A DNA stretch of 64,000 nt from Christensenella sp. UBA7862. GTDB lineage: Bacteria > Bacillota > Clostridia > Christensenellales > UBA1242. The notes under the pieces are model-generated. The model ran no database searches. It saw only the letters and a program-made list of their open reading frames with translations, and was not told where the DNA came from. Both the position numbers and the translations under genes were made by a program. The stretch spans positions 124,184-188,183 of the forward strand of contig DLSM01000006.1 in the NCBI GenBank assembly GCA_002500135.1. Direction: 5' to 3'. Shown here piece by piece: positions 25,621 to 33,927 of the stretch; position 1 is the first letter of the stretch, and every line of letters begins with the position of its first letter.

Positions 25621-25666
25621 AAGTGATTGGCTCTGCGAGGCAGTTTAATTGCAACTGGTTTCAAGC

Positions 25667-25699
25667 GAAGGCTCCCCCTTACAAGGGCAGGCACACACA
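25667..25699. repeat. Foldback repeat remnant H, ends only
   Basis: GGCTCC directly joined to CCCTTACAAGGGCAGGCAC: the two outer ends of the foldback repeat without the interior, like remnant G. Confidence 0.65.
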
Positions 25700-25752
25700 A
25701 CAAACTAATTTAATAGTTTGCTGCACACCATATACATATTCCACTGAAAATA

Positions 25753-25781
25753 TTTACAAATTCGCTGCGTTGTGTTACAAT
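25753..25781 (+). promoter_or_regulatory. mnmE promoter with start point at the ATG
   Basis: TTTACA (25753-25758), 17-bp spacer, extended -10 TGT-TACAAT (hexamer 25776-25781). The predicted start point is 25788, exactly the A of the mnmE ATG. Confidence 0.7.
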
Positions 25782-25787
25782 AGCCGT

Positions 25788-27146
25788 ATGGAAAATAAAG
25801 ATGATGTGATTGTGGCAATTGCTACACCGTATGGAAAGAGTGGCGTGGGCATTGTAAGATTGAGCGGAACGGGGTGTTTGGAACTTGGTAAGCAGATGTT
25901 CAGACCATATGCAAGGTCGTGCAATTATGAGCCAAATAAGATGTTCCTCGGCGAGATTGATTTAGGCGGCATGAAGGACAAGGGCTTTATGGTCTATTTT
26001 GCATGCCCTCATTCTTTCACGGGCGAGGACGTGGTGGAGTTTCAGTGCCATGGCGGTGTGCTTATTTTGGAAAAGATTATAAATAAGTGTTTGTCTTTGG
26101 GTGCCAGAATGGCAGAAGCGGGCGAGTTTTCAAAGCGTGCATTCCTAAACGGCAAAATGTCACTTGACGAGGCGGAAGGCGTTGCAGACCTTATAAATGC
26201 GGAAAGCGAAAGCGAACTTAGGTGCAGTTACTCGCTTGCTCGTGGCGAACTTAAGGGTAAAGTGGGCGAAATTCAGCAGACTGTGCTTGACACATTGTGC
26301 GAGTTGCAAGTTAATTTGGACTATCCCGAGGAGAAGATAGAAGTCGCAACCAGAATGGAACTTAAAAAGGACTTCCAAAGCGTGTGCAAGAGCATTGACG
26401 GGCTTCTATCTACCACCAAACAAGGGCATTTGTGCAAGTTTGGGGTTGACGTGGCGATAGTTGGCAAAACGAACGCTGGCAAAAGCAGTTTGCTAAACAA
26501 ACTCCTCGGCACCGAACAAGCCATTGTCACCGACATTGAAGGCACAACTCGTGACGTTGTAAGCGGTGTTATGGAGTATAAGGGCGTGAAGTTTAATTTG
26601 CTGGACACCGCTGGCTTGCGGGAAACTGAGGACGTCATAGAGAACATCGGCATAGACAAAACCAAGCAAACCATTGAGCAAAGTGATGTGGTGCTTTTGG
26701 TAATTGACCGCTCCAGAAAGACCGACAAGCAAGACGAGGAGAACTTCGCTCTGACCGCTGGCAAAAATAGGATAATCGTCCTAAACAAACTTGACAAAAC
26801 AGACTGCACTTCCCTAAAAGATACTCTTGCGGGCGAAAAAGTTATATCCATAAGTGCTAAGAGCGGCGAAAACGTTGACCGACTGAAAGACCTACTCTTT
26901 GACACTGCCTTTGACGGGAAATTTATAAACGACTCACTCATCATAACAAACGCCCGCCATGCAAAGGTGCTATCTGAAGCCAGTGCCGCTGCACACAGTC
27001 TGCTACAAAAGACCGATACAGAATTTTTGGATTGTCTATCACTCGACTGCCAGTATCTGTGGGAAAAGTTGGGTGAAATTACAGGTGTGTCTGCCAATGA
27101 CGAAATCATAAAGACAATTTTCTCAAAGTTCTGTTTAGGAAAGTGA
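25788..27146 (+). CDS. mnmE: tRNA modification GTPase MnmE
   Basis: MnmE, with MnmG, adds the carboxymethylaminomethyl group to U34 of certain tRNAs. The 452-residue protein has the folate-binding N domain (IVAIATPYGKSGVGIVRLSG), a helical domain, the GTPase domain with G1 GKTNAGKSS, G3 DTAGLRE and G4 NKLD, and the C-terminal CLGK motif with the conserved Cys. ATG 25788 fits the family start; the longer upstream frame reads through a repeat. No ribosome binding site is present, which agrees with a leaderless message. mnmG follows 306 bases later. Confidence 0.95.
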   Translation: MENKDDVIVAIATPYGKSGVGIVRLSGTGCLELGKQMFRPYARSCNYEPNKMFLGEIDLGGMKDKGFMVYFACPHSFTGEDVVEFQCHGGVLILEKIINKCLSLGARMAEAGEFSKRAFLNGKMSLDEAEGVADLINAESESELRCSYSLARGELKGKVGEIQQTVLDTLCELQVNLDYPEEKIEVATRMELKKDFQSVCKSIDGLLSTTKQGHLCKFGVDVAIVGKTNAGKSSLLNKLLGTEQAIVTDIEGTTRDVVSGVMEYKGVKFNLLDTAGLRETEDVIENIGIDKTKQTIEQSDVVLLVIDRSRKTDKQDEENFALTAGKNRIIVLNKLDKTDCTSLKDTLAGEKVISISAKSGENVDRLKDLLFDTAFDGKFINDSLIITNARHAKVLSEASAAAHSLLQKTDTEFLDCLSLDCQYLWEKLGEITGVSANDEIIKTIFSKFCLGK

Positions 27147-27473
27147 AAATTGACGAAAAATATCTAAAAAGTGTTGTAAAATAGCAAATTTTAGAAAAAA
27201 GTAGTGATTTTAGCAAAATTATATAAGTTTTCGCAAAATTAGATAAGTTTTTGCAAAAAAATAGCAAAATATAATTAAAGTTAGCAAAATTTAGCAAAAA
27301 AACTATAATTTTAGCAAAACTTAACAAAAGTTGACGAAAATTAAACTATAGTTATATGAATTTGGCACAAAATAACGAAAAATAGTGGAAAAAACAAAAA
27401 ATAATTGAAAAAGTAATAAAAAAGAACGAAAAAGAGCAAAAATTAACGAAAAATGGGGCAAAAAATGGAAAAA
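27146..27473. other. Helically phased A-tract array upstream of mnmG
   Basis: From the mnmE stop to the mnmG start, runs of three to seven A recur in steps of about 10 or 20 bases. Run starts are 27146, 27156, 27166, 27178, 27186, 27195, 27215, 27235, 27255, 27266, 27286, 27296, 27316, 27326, 27337, then 27369, 27378, 27389, 27408, 27418, 27429, 27438, 27449, 27460 and 27469. T-runs near 27208, 27228 and 27248 lie in between. In-phase A-tracts bend DNA, so this should be strongly curved. There is no gene here. Confidence 0.75.
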
Positions 27474-29351
27474 GAAGAATTTGACGTTGTGATAATTGGC
27501 AGCGGGCATGCGGGGTGTGAAGCGTGTCTGGCGTCTGCACGCCTTGGCAACAAAACTTTGCTTGCGACCCTAAACCTCGACAGCATTGCCTTTCTTGCTT
27601 GCAATCCGTCAATTGGCGGCACAGCAAAAGGACAACTCGCCAGCGAAATTGACGCACTTGGTGGCGAAATGGGTGTAAATACAGACAAAAACATTCTGCA
27701 ACTTCGCATGCTCAACACTGGAAAGGGTGTCGCCGTCCAAAGTCTTAGAGCGCAAGTTGACAAACATGGTTATCACTTTAGCATGAAGGAAACTCTTGAA
27801 AAACAACCTAATTTGACCATAAAGCAGTGCGAAATTGTCGAAATTTTGGTCGAAAACAACAAGGTTGTGGGCGTAAAGAACGCATTTGGCGAAATTATTC
27901 CATGCAAAGCGGTGGTTTTGGCAACAGGCGTGTATATGGAAAGCAGAGTTATTATCGGCGAATTCACAAAGGACCAAGGTCCAAACGGTTTCATAAATTC
28001 CAAAGGACTTTCAAAAAATTTGCAAGATTTGGGTTTCGAGATTTTTAGGTTCAAAACAGGTACACCAGCACGAGTTCTCAAAAGCTCTATAAATTTTGAC
28101 AAGTTTGAGGAGCAGAACGGCGATGAAAATATCCAAACTTTTTCATTTTTGACCAAAAAACAGCCAAAAAACTTGTGCAAATGCTATCTCGGCTACACAA
28201 ACGAACGCACACACGACATAATTCGCCAAAATTTGCACCGTGCACCAATGTATAGTGGCATGATTAAAGGTATCGGGCCTCGCTACTGCCCTTCCATTGA
28301 GGACAAAGTTGTGCGTTTTGCCGACCGACCTCGCCACCAGATTTTCCTTGAACCCGAGGACAAGTCGGGAACAGAAATTTATGTGCAAGGGTTTTCTTCG
28401 TCCATGCCAGTTGACGTGCAAGAGGAAATGTATCGCAGTGTTGACGGTTTCCAAAATGTCGAAATTTTGCGAAACGCTTACGCCATTGAATATGATTGCA
28501 TAAATTCTCTGGAACTTCTGCCAACTTTGGAATCAAAACGTATCTCGAGAATGTTTTTTGCGGGACAAATTAACGGAACAAGCGGCTATGAGGAAGCGGC
28601 AGCGCAAGGACTTATTGCTGGAATTAACGCCAGCAGAAAGTTGCACAACGAGGAACCGCTGATTTTGGGGCGGGATGAAGCGTATATCGGCGTTTTGATT
28701 GACGACCTCGTCACAAAAGGCACCAACGAGCCATACAGAATGATGACTTCCCGTGCGGAATATAGACTTTTGCTTCGCCAAGACAATGCAGACATCCGCC
28801 TCACGCCAATCGGCAGAAAAATTGGACTTGTGACTGACGAACGCTATAAAATTTTTGAAAAGAAACTAAAACTCATCGAAAAAGCGAAAAAAGACCTTGA
28901 CTCTTCCCTAAATGCAAAGGAAGTGAAAAAACTTTATGAGGAAAAGAACGAAAGCACCTTGTCCATTGACCCAAAAGTTCGTGAAGTTTTAAAACGCACA
29001 AACATTTCAATCTTTGACCTCAAAAACCATTTTGACATTTTCAAGAACATTCCCGACAATATCTTAAACTACGTCCAAACGGAAGTGAAATATTCGGGAT
29101 ATCTCAAAAGGCAACAAGTTCTAATTTCCCAAATGAGAAAAAATGAGGAAATCAAACTTCCAGCCGACTTTGACTACTCGCAAATAAAAGGACTACGAAT
29201 TGAAGCGCAACAAAAACTGAACAAGTTTAAACCGCTCTCTCTTGGGCAAGCCAGCAGAATAAGTGGAGTATCCCCTGCAGACATTGCCGTGCTTACAATT
29301 TTCCTCACAATGAAAAAACGACAAAATGAAACAAAAAATGGTCAAAAATAG
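27465..29351 (+). CDS. mnmG: tRNA uridine modification FAD enzyme MnmG (GidA)
   Basis: MnmG is the FAD-binding partner of MnmE in U34 tRNA modification. The protein of about 628 residues shows the dinucleotide fold VVIIGSGHAGCEA, the motif CNPSIGGTAKGQLASEIDALGG, the active-site FRFKTGTPARV, and a C-terminal helical MnmE-binding domain ending near SRISGVSPADIAVLTIFL. Two in-frame ATGs (27453 and 27465) are possible. The second has a weak GGGG site and gives the usual N terminus, so I prefer it. The last 13 codons are A-rich and belong to a second phased A-tract run. Confidence 0.95.
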   Translation: MEKEEFDVVIIGSGHAGCEACLASARLGNKTLLATLNLDSIAFLACNPSIGGTAKGQLASEIDALGGEMGVNTDKNILQLRMLNTGKGVAVQSLRAQVDKHGYHFSMKETLEKQPNLTIKQCEIVEILVENNKVVGVKNAFGEIIPCKAVVLATGVYMESRVIIGEFTKDQGPNGFINSKGLSKNLQDLGFEIFRFKTGTPARVLKSSINFDKFEEQNGDENIQTFSFLTKKQPKNLCKCYLGYTNERTHDIIRQNLHRAPMYSGMIKGIGPRYCPSIEDKVVRFADRPRHQIFLEPEDKSGTEIYVQGFSSSMPVDVQEEMYRSVDGFQNVEILRNAYAIEYDCINSLELLPTLESKRISRMFFAGQINGTSGYEEAAAQGLIAGINASRKLHNEEPLILGRDEAYIGVLIDDLVTKGTNEPYRMMTSRAEYRLLLRQDNADIRLTPIGRKIGLVTDERYKIFEKKLKLIEKAKKDLDSSLNAKEVKKLYEEKNESTLSIDPKVREVLKRTNISIFDLKNHFDIFKNIPDNILNYVQTEVKYSGYLKRQQVLISQMRKNEEIKLPADFDYSQIKGLRIEAQQKLNKFKPLSLGQASRISGVSPADIAVLTIFLTMKKRQNETKNGQK

Positions 29352-29462
29352 CAAAAAAGTGTCAAAAACGGCATAAAAAACGCAAAAATTGACTAAAAAT
29401 TGACTATTTTTATCAAAAAACCGCTAAAAATAAGCAATAATAAGACTGAAAATGCAAAAAAA
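29313..29462. other. Phased A-tracts across the mnmG-rsmG junction
   Basis: A-runs start at 29313, 29323, 29333, 29344, 29353, 29364, 29375, 29384, 29395, 29415, 29426 and 29456. That is close to one helical turn apart, through the mnmG 3' codons and the whole 120-bp spacer to rsmG. Confidence 0.75.
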
Positions 29463-29472
29463 GGAGTGAAAA

Positions 29473-30198
29473 ATGCCAGACAAAAATGAAAATAAATTCC
29501 AAAAATTCTGTGTGAGAGCAGATTTGAGCCACTTTTATGATGTAATTTCAAACAAAAAACCTCAATTTGAGCAATATTTTTCAAACTTAATTGATTGGAA
29601 CAACAAATTTAATCTCACAGCAATCATCTCTCATGACGAAGTTTTTGAAAAGCATTTTTTGGACAGTGTCCTCTCAATGGACATTATCCCCCAAAAAGCA
29701 AGTGTTATTGACATTGGTGCAGGGGCTGGGTTTCCTAGTTTTCCACTCAAAATTGTTCGTGATAACCTAAACGTTGTTGCCGTTGACAGTGTGAACAAAA
29801 AAGTAACCTTTCTAACTGATCTTGCAACCACGCTTTCGCTCCAAAATGTGACGTGTTTGCATGCTCGGGCGGAAGATTTGGCACAAAAAAGTGATTTTCG
29901 TGAACAATTTGACGTTTGCGTTGCCCGTGCAGTTGCCTCTCTTAACACTTTATGCGAATACAGTTTGCCATTTGTTAAAATTGGTGGAATATTTTTAGCA
30001 TATAAATCTCAAAATGTTGAAGAAGAACTGTTATCTTCTGAAAACGCCCTAAAACTTCTTGGTGGAAAACTGGAAAAAATACTGCAATTCGACTTAAACG
30101 GCGCAGAACGAGATATTGTTGTGATAAGAAAAGTTGCCCAAACGCCAAGAAGGTTCCCTCGAGGGAAAAATAAACCTCGCCTAGAACCACTTATTTAA
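29473..30198 (+). CDS. rsmG: 16S rRNA (guanine-527-N7) methyltransferase RsmG
   Basis: RsmG methylates G527 of 16S rRNA using S-adenosylmethionine. The 241-residue protein has the family segments WNNKFNLTAI, HFLDSV, the SAM-binding VIDIGAGAGFPSFPLKI, and the ARAVASLNTLCEYSLPFVKIGG region. The C terminus is Arg/Lys-rich, as usual. AAAGGAG precedes ATG 29473. Bases 29501-29536 (codons about 10-21) are duplicated exactly upstream of ftsH at 33892. It is followed by parA, as in many origin regions. Confidence 0.95.
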   Translation: MPDKNENKFQKFCVRADLSHFYDVISNKKPQFEQYFSNLIDWNNKFNLTAIISHDEVFEKHFLDSVLSMDIIPQKASVIDIGAGAGFPSFPLKIVRDNLNVVAVDSVNKKVTFLTDLATTLSLQNVTCLHARAEDLAQKSDFREQFDVCVARAVASLNTLCEYSLPFVKIGGIFLAYKSQNVEEELLSSENALKLLGGKLEKILQFDLNGAERDIVVIRKVAQTPRRFPRGKNKPRLEPLI

Positions 30199-30564
30199 TT
30201 CCTTTTAACTTTTTATCAATTTTTATATTTTTGTTTTATAACTTTTAATATTAAAATAATTATTATGTTTTTAAGATAATTGCTACATTACGCTTATATT
30301 GCGGCATTCGGCAATTATCTTTTTTATTTTTCAATATAGATTTAACTCATATCTATTTTAGGCTTTACACAAATTTAATCTATATTTTACATAAATTTCA
30401 TTTAGATTTTACATAATTTCTATTCAAATTATATGCTAGTTTAATCTCAATTTTGCCTAAAGATGATTATTTTTAATAAAAATTTTTAGATTTTATAAAA
30501 AATGTGTGATTTTTAGTGGTTTTTTCTTAATTTTCTGATATAATGGTGACATAAGGAAGTAAAC
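30199..30564. other. AT-rich rsmG-parA spacer with hairpin
   Basis: 366 bases with no gene. A 9-bp stem GATAATTGC/GCAATTATC (30275-30283, 30311-30319) with a 27-nt loop and a T run (30320-30325) may terminate rsmG; its loop carries a near copy of the CGCTTATAATGCGG palindrome (30291-30304). An extended -10 TGATATAAT (30536-30544) is the likely parA promoter. Confidence 0.55.
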
Positions 30565-31353
30565 ATGGGAAAAATTATTTCATTTGCAAATCAAAAAGGC
30601 GGCGTTGGCAAAACAACAACGTGCATAAACTTGGCTTCATACCTTGCTGTGTTTGGCAAAAAGATTTTGGTCGTTGATATGGACCCACAAGGTAACGCAA
30701 CAAGCGGACTTGGTGTGGACAAAACTCAAAAAATGGGGACAATGTATGACGCAATCTCGGGCGAAATGCCAATTTCTGAGGTTGTTAGACCAAGTTTTAT
30801 CAAAAATTTGGACATAATTCCAGCAACAGTCGATTTGGCGGGTGCTGAAATTGAACTTGTTGGCATGAAAAACCGTGAAAAAGTTGTAAAAGGGCTTTTT
30901 GACGAGATAAAAGACAACTATCAATACATTTTGATTGACTGTCCACCTTCGCTTGGGTTGCTTACGGTCAATGCGCTCACCGCTTCGGACTCTGTTATGA
31001 TACCAATTCAGTGTGAATTCTTTGCACTCGAAGGTTTGAGCCAACTTATGAATACAATTAAACTCGTGAAAAAGCATTTAAACCCAGAAATTGACGTTGA
31101 AGGTGTCGTTTTGACCATGAAAGACAACCGCTCTAACCTAATTCAACAAGTTTCAGAGGAGATTCGCAAGTTTTTTGGCAAAAAAGTTTATGATAATGCC
31201 ATTCCAAGGACAATTCGTCTTGCAGAAGCACCAAGCCATGGCAAACCAATCTTCTTGTATGACCCAAGAGGAAAAGGTGGCGTTGCTTATTTTGAACTTG
31301 CAAAAGAGTTTATAAAACGCAATCATGATAGTTATAAACATGTAACCAACTAA
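30565..31353 (+). CDS. parA: Chromosome partitioning ATPase ParA (Soj)
   Basis: ParA/Soj is a deviant Walker ATPase that segregates origins with ParB and controls DnaA. The 262-residue protein has the deviant Walker A KGGVGKTT (from K11), VDMDPQGNATSGLG, and ILIDCPPSLGLLTVNAL. The length is typical of chromosomal Soj. AAGGAAG precedes ATG 30565. parB follows after 330 noncoding bases rather than overlapping, so the two may be separately controlled. Confidence 0.95.
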   Translation: MGKIISFANQKGGVGKTTTCINLASYLAVFGKKILVVDMDPQGNATSGLGVDKTQKMGTMYDAISGEMPISEVVRPSFIKNLDIIPATVDLAGAEIELVGMKNREKVVKGLFDEIKDNYQYILIDCPPSLGLLTVNALTASDSVMIPIQCEFFALEGLSQLMNTIKLVKKHLNPEIDVEGVVLTMKDNRSNLIQQVSEEIRKFFGKKVYDNAIPRTIRLAEAPSHGKPIFLYDPRGKGGVAYFELAKEFIKRNHDSYKHVTN

Positions 31354-31501
31354 AATTATAACCATCGAAAACGTAATCTACTAAAAATATGTAATAAATA
31401 TTATGTTAGTTTAATTGTGTAATATCATTATATTTGTTTATAATACTGGTCAATTTGATTATATAATATTCGTCAATTTGATAACATGGTAATTTACACG
31501 C

Positions 31502-31668
31502 CCCGCATTATAAGCGGAAAGTAGCGTTTTATCCACAGTTTGTGTATAACTTATTTTAATATAAGTTTCTACCATTCTGTGGATTTTTTATGTTAAATAT
31601 TTACATATATTTAGTTGCAATTTTTTTCTTTTAATGTTAAACTATCTGTGATTTTGGAGTTATCCACC
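31502..31668. promoter_or_regulatory. DnaA-box group upstream of parB
   Basis: The parA-parB spacer (31354-31683) contains the inverted 16-mer palindrome (31502-31517), one perfect DnaA box TTATCCACA (31529-31537), and box-like TGTGTATAA (31541-31549), TGTGGATTT (about 31582) and TTATCCACC (31660-31668, adjoining the parB ribosome binding site). DnaA may bind here and regulate parB. Confidence 0.55.
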
Positions 31669-31683
31669 AATAAGGAGAAAAAT

Positions 31684-32604
31684 ATGAAACATGGCTTAGG
31701 CAGAGGTCTTGATGCATTGTTTTCAATTTATCAAGACGAAGAAGAAAATGCAGTGGAAAAACAAGCTGCAATAGAAAAAGTAATGGAAAAGAAACAAGTC
31801 GAGGAAAATCCACGTGACGGTGTTGTTGAACTTGATATGAAATTGATTGACCCCAACAGAGATCAACCAAGAAAGAAGTTTGACGCCTCTTCCCTTCGTG
31901 AACTTTCTGAATCAATCAAGCAACATGGTGTTATTCAACCTATTATTGTAACGAAAAGCTCTGACAATAGATATACAATCGTTGCTGGTGAACGTAGATT
32001 TAGGGCGTGTCTTAATGCTGGTTTGAAGACTATTCCTGCTATTGTAAAAGACTTTAGTAAACAACAAATGCAAGAGATTGCTCTTATTGAGAACTTGCAA
32101 CGTGAAGATTTGAACCCTATTGAAGCGGGCAAAGCAATCAGACAACTTATGGACAATTATGGCTTCACGCAAGAAGCTGTTGCGGACAGAATTGGCAAGA
32201 GTCGTCCACTTGTTGCAAATACTTTGCGTTTGTTATCCCTCACGCCAGAAGTTATCAGTTTTATTGAAAACGGACAACTTTCTGCAGGGCACGGCAAATG
32301 CTTGGTTGTAATAACGGATTCAGCAAAACAAATTGACCTTGCAAAATTCGCTATTGAAAATAAGTTATCTGTTCGTGATTTTGAAAAACTTGTTAAAGAC
32401 GCCCAGAATGTTAAAGTTGCAGAGCCAAAGAAAAAGATTATTCAAAGTATTGAACTTAAAGAACTTGGTCACAGAATACAACGTCTTTTCAGAACAAAAG
32501 TTGTTATTCACGGTGACGACAATAAAGGCAAGATATCCATTGACTACTTTACTTCTGATGATTTGGACAGAATTTGTTCATTTATCTCTAAACTAGAGCG
32601 TTAA
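31684..32604 (+). CDS. parB: Chromosome partitioning protein ParB (Spo0J)
   Basis: ParB/Spo0J is a CTP-dependent DNA clamp that loads at parS and spreads. The 306-residue protein starts with the typical MKHGLGRGLDALFS. It then shows the CTP-binding motifs VAGERRFRA and IENLQREDLNPIEAG, a helix-turn-helix (TQEAVADRIGKSRPLVANTLRLL), and the C-terminal dimerisation domain. ATG 31684 has TAAGGAGA upstream; the frame continues further up but without that site. Its terminator overlaps the first of a row of parS sites. Confidence 0.95.
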   Translation: MKHGLGRGLDALFSIYQDEEENAVEKQAAIEKVMEKKQVEENPRDGVVELDMKLIDPNRDQPRKKFDASSLRELSESIKQHGVIQPIIVTKSSDNRYTIVAGERRFRACLNAGLKTIPAIVKDFSKQQMQEIALIENLQREDLNPIEAGKAIRQLMDNYGFTQEAVADRIGKSRPLVANTLRLLSLTPEVISFIENGQLSAGHGKCLVVITDSAKQIDLAKFAIENKLSVRDFEKLVKDAQNVKVAEPKKKIIQSIELKELGHRIQRLFRTKVVIHGDDNKGKISIDYFTSDDLDRICSFISKLER

Positions 32605-32623
32605 TCAATACATATTTATATAA

Positions 32624-33035
32624 AGTTCCATGTGAAACAATCATGTGGAATTTTTTTATTTATATTGTATTTATACTTAATGTTCCATGTGAAACAATAC
32701 TTTCATTTGTAATAATATTTGTATAATCATTATGTAAATTAAATACATATGTTTCATGTGGAACAATACTTCTTCTTGCTATGTCATTTATATAATTATT
32801 ATGCATTTAAGTATACAAACTTAATGTGGAATAATGTTTTTATTTGTTTTATTATTTGCTTATCTATTCTATAATACAATAAAACTGTTTCATGTGAAAC
32901 ATGGGTGTTTATATACAAATACCCAAATGAAGTCATGTATCAAATATACACTTTTTTTTATAAATCATGATAGCGATAATAAGGTGTTTTTTGTACTGTT
33001 TATATAATTATCTGTGATATGTTCCATGTGGAACA
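32624..33035. other. parS: parS cluster (ParB binding sites)
   Basis: Five 16-bp sites match parS: 32624-32639 (15 of 16 to the local pattern), 32681-32696, 32750-32765, 32886-32901 and 33020-33035. The local pattern is TGTTYCATGTGRAACA. The textbook parS is TGTTTCACGTGAAACA; here every site has CATGTG instead of CACGTG, in the same orientation. Half sites occur near 32641 and 32821. The stretch 32605-33190 has no gene. Confidence 0.88.
32626..32657 (+). terminator. parB terminator made from parS site 1
   Basis: TTCCA-tg-TGA-aacaa-TCA-tg-TGGAA followed by seven T residues. The 5' arm is part of the first parS site and the 3' arm is a parS half site. Confidence 0.55.
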
Positions 33036-33190
33036 GAGGTAACAAAAGGGTAATATTTATACATAAAATATGTCATCTCACTATTGTAATTTGCATAAGA
33101 ATATGGTATAATATAAGCGGTGATTATTGATATATTCTTATTTAAAAGAGCGTGTATCAATGTAAATTTAAAAGAAAGGGAGAAAATAAA

Positions 33191-33661
33191 ATGGAAGAAG
33201 GAAAATATGTAAATCAACTTACAAATGAGAATCTAATTGATATTGTAAACAGTATGGGTTTTGGAGTGCTGCCAGAAATAAACCAAGACGGTAGCAGAGG
33301 TAAGCCAGAGATAATCCGTAAAGATGATAGGGTATATATGTATGTTGCGTCATATGATAAAAAACTGTTTCCTGGTATTAAGACGGAAGAGGAAACTTTA
33401 GCTTTTTTGAAAATTCACCCAGAGGTCGCAGAAATGTATGATGAATCAGTTTTCTGCGTGAAAGATTTTGAAATTGAAGTTTCTACAGAATGTAAATACA
33501 TAAGGAAACATATGGTTAGTTTAATTTATCGTTGGGTAATGCGTGATTGGTTTGGTAAAGAATATTCACAAGACTTCAGACAATATAAGAAAGAATGTAG
33601 AAAAGCAAATAAGCATAAAGTTGAATATGAAGAAGGAGTCGGCTTCAAACAAGAAAAATAA
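33191..33661 (+). CDS. Hypothetical protein next to the parS cluster
   Basis: I do not recognise this 156-residue soluble protein. It has an acidic N-terminal half with a possible two-strand beta unit (RVYMYVASYDKKLFPG) and a basic C-terminal half rich in Lys, Arg and aromatic residues (HMVSLIYRWVMRDWFGKEY, then KKECRKANKHK). AAAGGGAG precedes ATG 33191; the upstream frame start lacks such a site. It follows the parS cluster in the same direction as parB and is flanked on both sides by AT-rich noncoding DNA, so it seems to be its own unit. Confidence 0.55.
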   Translation: MEEGKYVNQLTNENLIDIVNSMGFGVLPEINQDGSRGKPEIIRKDDRVYMYVASYDKKLFPGIKTEEETLAFLKIHPEVAEMYDESVFCVKDFEIEVSTECKYIRKHMVSLIYRWVMRDWFGKEYSQDFRQYKKECRKANKHKVEYEEGVGFKQEK

Positions 33662-33734
33662 AAATTTACAAAAATTAAAAAATATAGTTATTAAAATATA
33701 ACAATAAATGTAGTTATATTATGGGTACTATTTT

Positions 33735-33779
33735 TTGTTATAACTATATAACAAAATACAATGTTATAATTATATAACA
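33735..33779. other. Two related AT palindromes after the hypothetical gene
   Basis: TTGTTATA-act-TATAACAA type repeats at 33735-33755 and TGTTATAATTATATAACA at 33762-33779. The spacing and shared half site suggest an operator pair or a weak terminator. The rest of 33662-34423 is AT-rich with the features listed next. Confidence 0.4.
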
Positions 33780-33891
33780 AATATGCCAAAAATTTTGATT
33801 TTTTAAAAATCATTTGTAAAAATTACAAAAATTTTTCTCGTTTTAGACAAAATTGGCAAAAATTGGGTATGGCGAAATGAAATTTTTAAAT

Positions 33892-33927
33892 AAAAATTCT
33901 GTGTGAGAGCAGATTTGAGCCACTTTT
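33892..33927 (+). repeat. 36-bp exact copy of rsmG coding sequence
   Basis: The 36 bases here are identical to 29501-29536 inside the rsmG gene, in the same orientation. The flanks differ at once on both sides. A copy of the CGCTTATAATGCGG palindrome follows at 33963-33976. Confidence 0.85.

Noticed and set aside
25623..25787. N-terminal extension of mnmE
   Set aside because: The extra residues come from a repeat remnant and the promoter, and the family start is at 25788.
26321..27109. 262-codon minus-strand frame in mnmE
   Set aside because: Antisense shadow of a well-supported gene.
27186..27340. Tandem AGCAAAATT repeats as a simple satellite
   Set aside because: The sequence between A-runs varies and only the spacing is regular, so a phased A-tract array explains it better than repeat copying.
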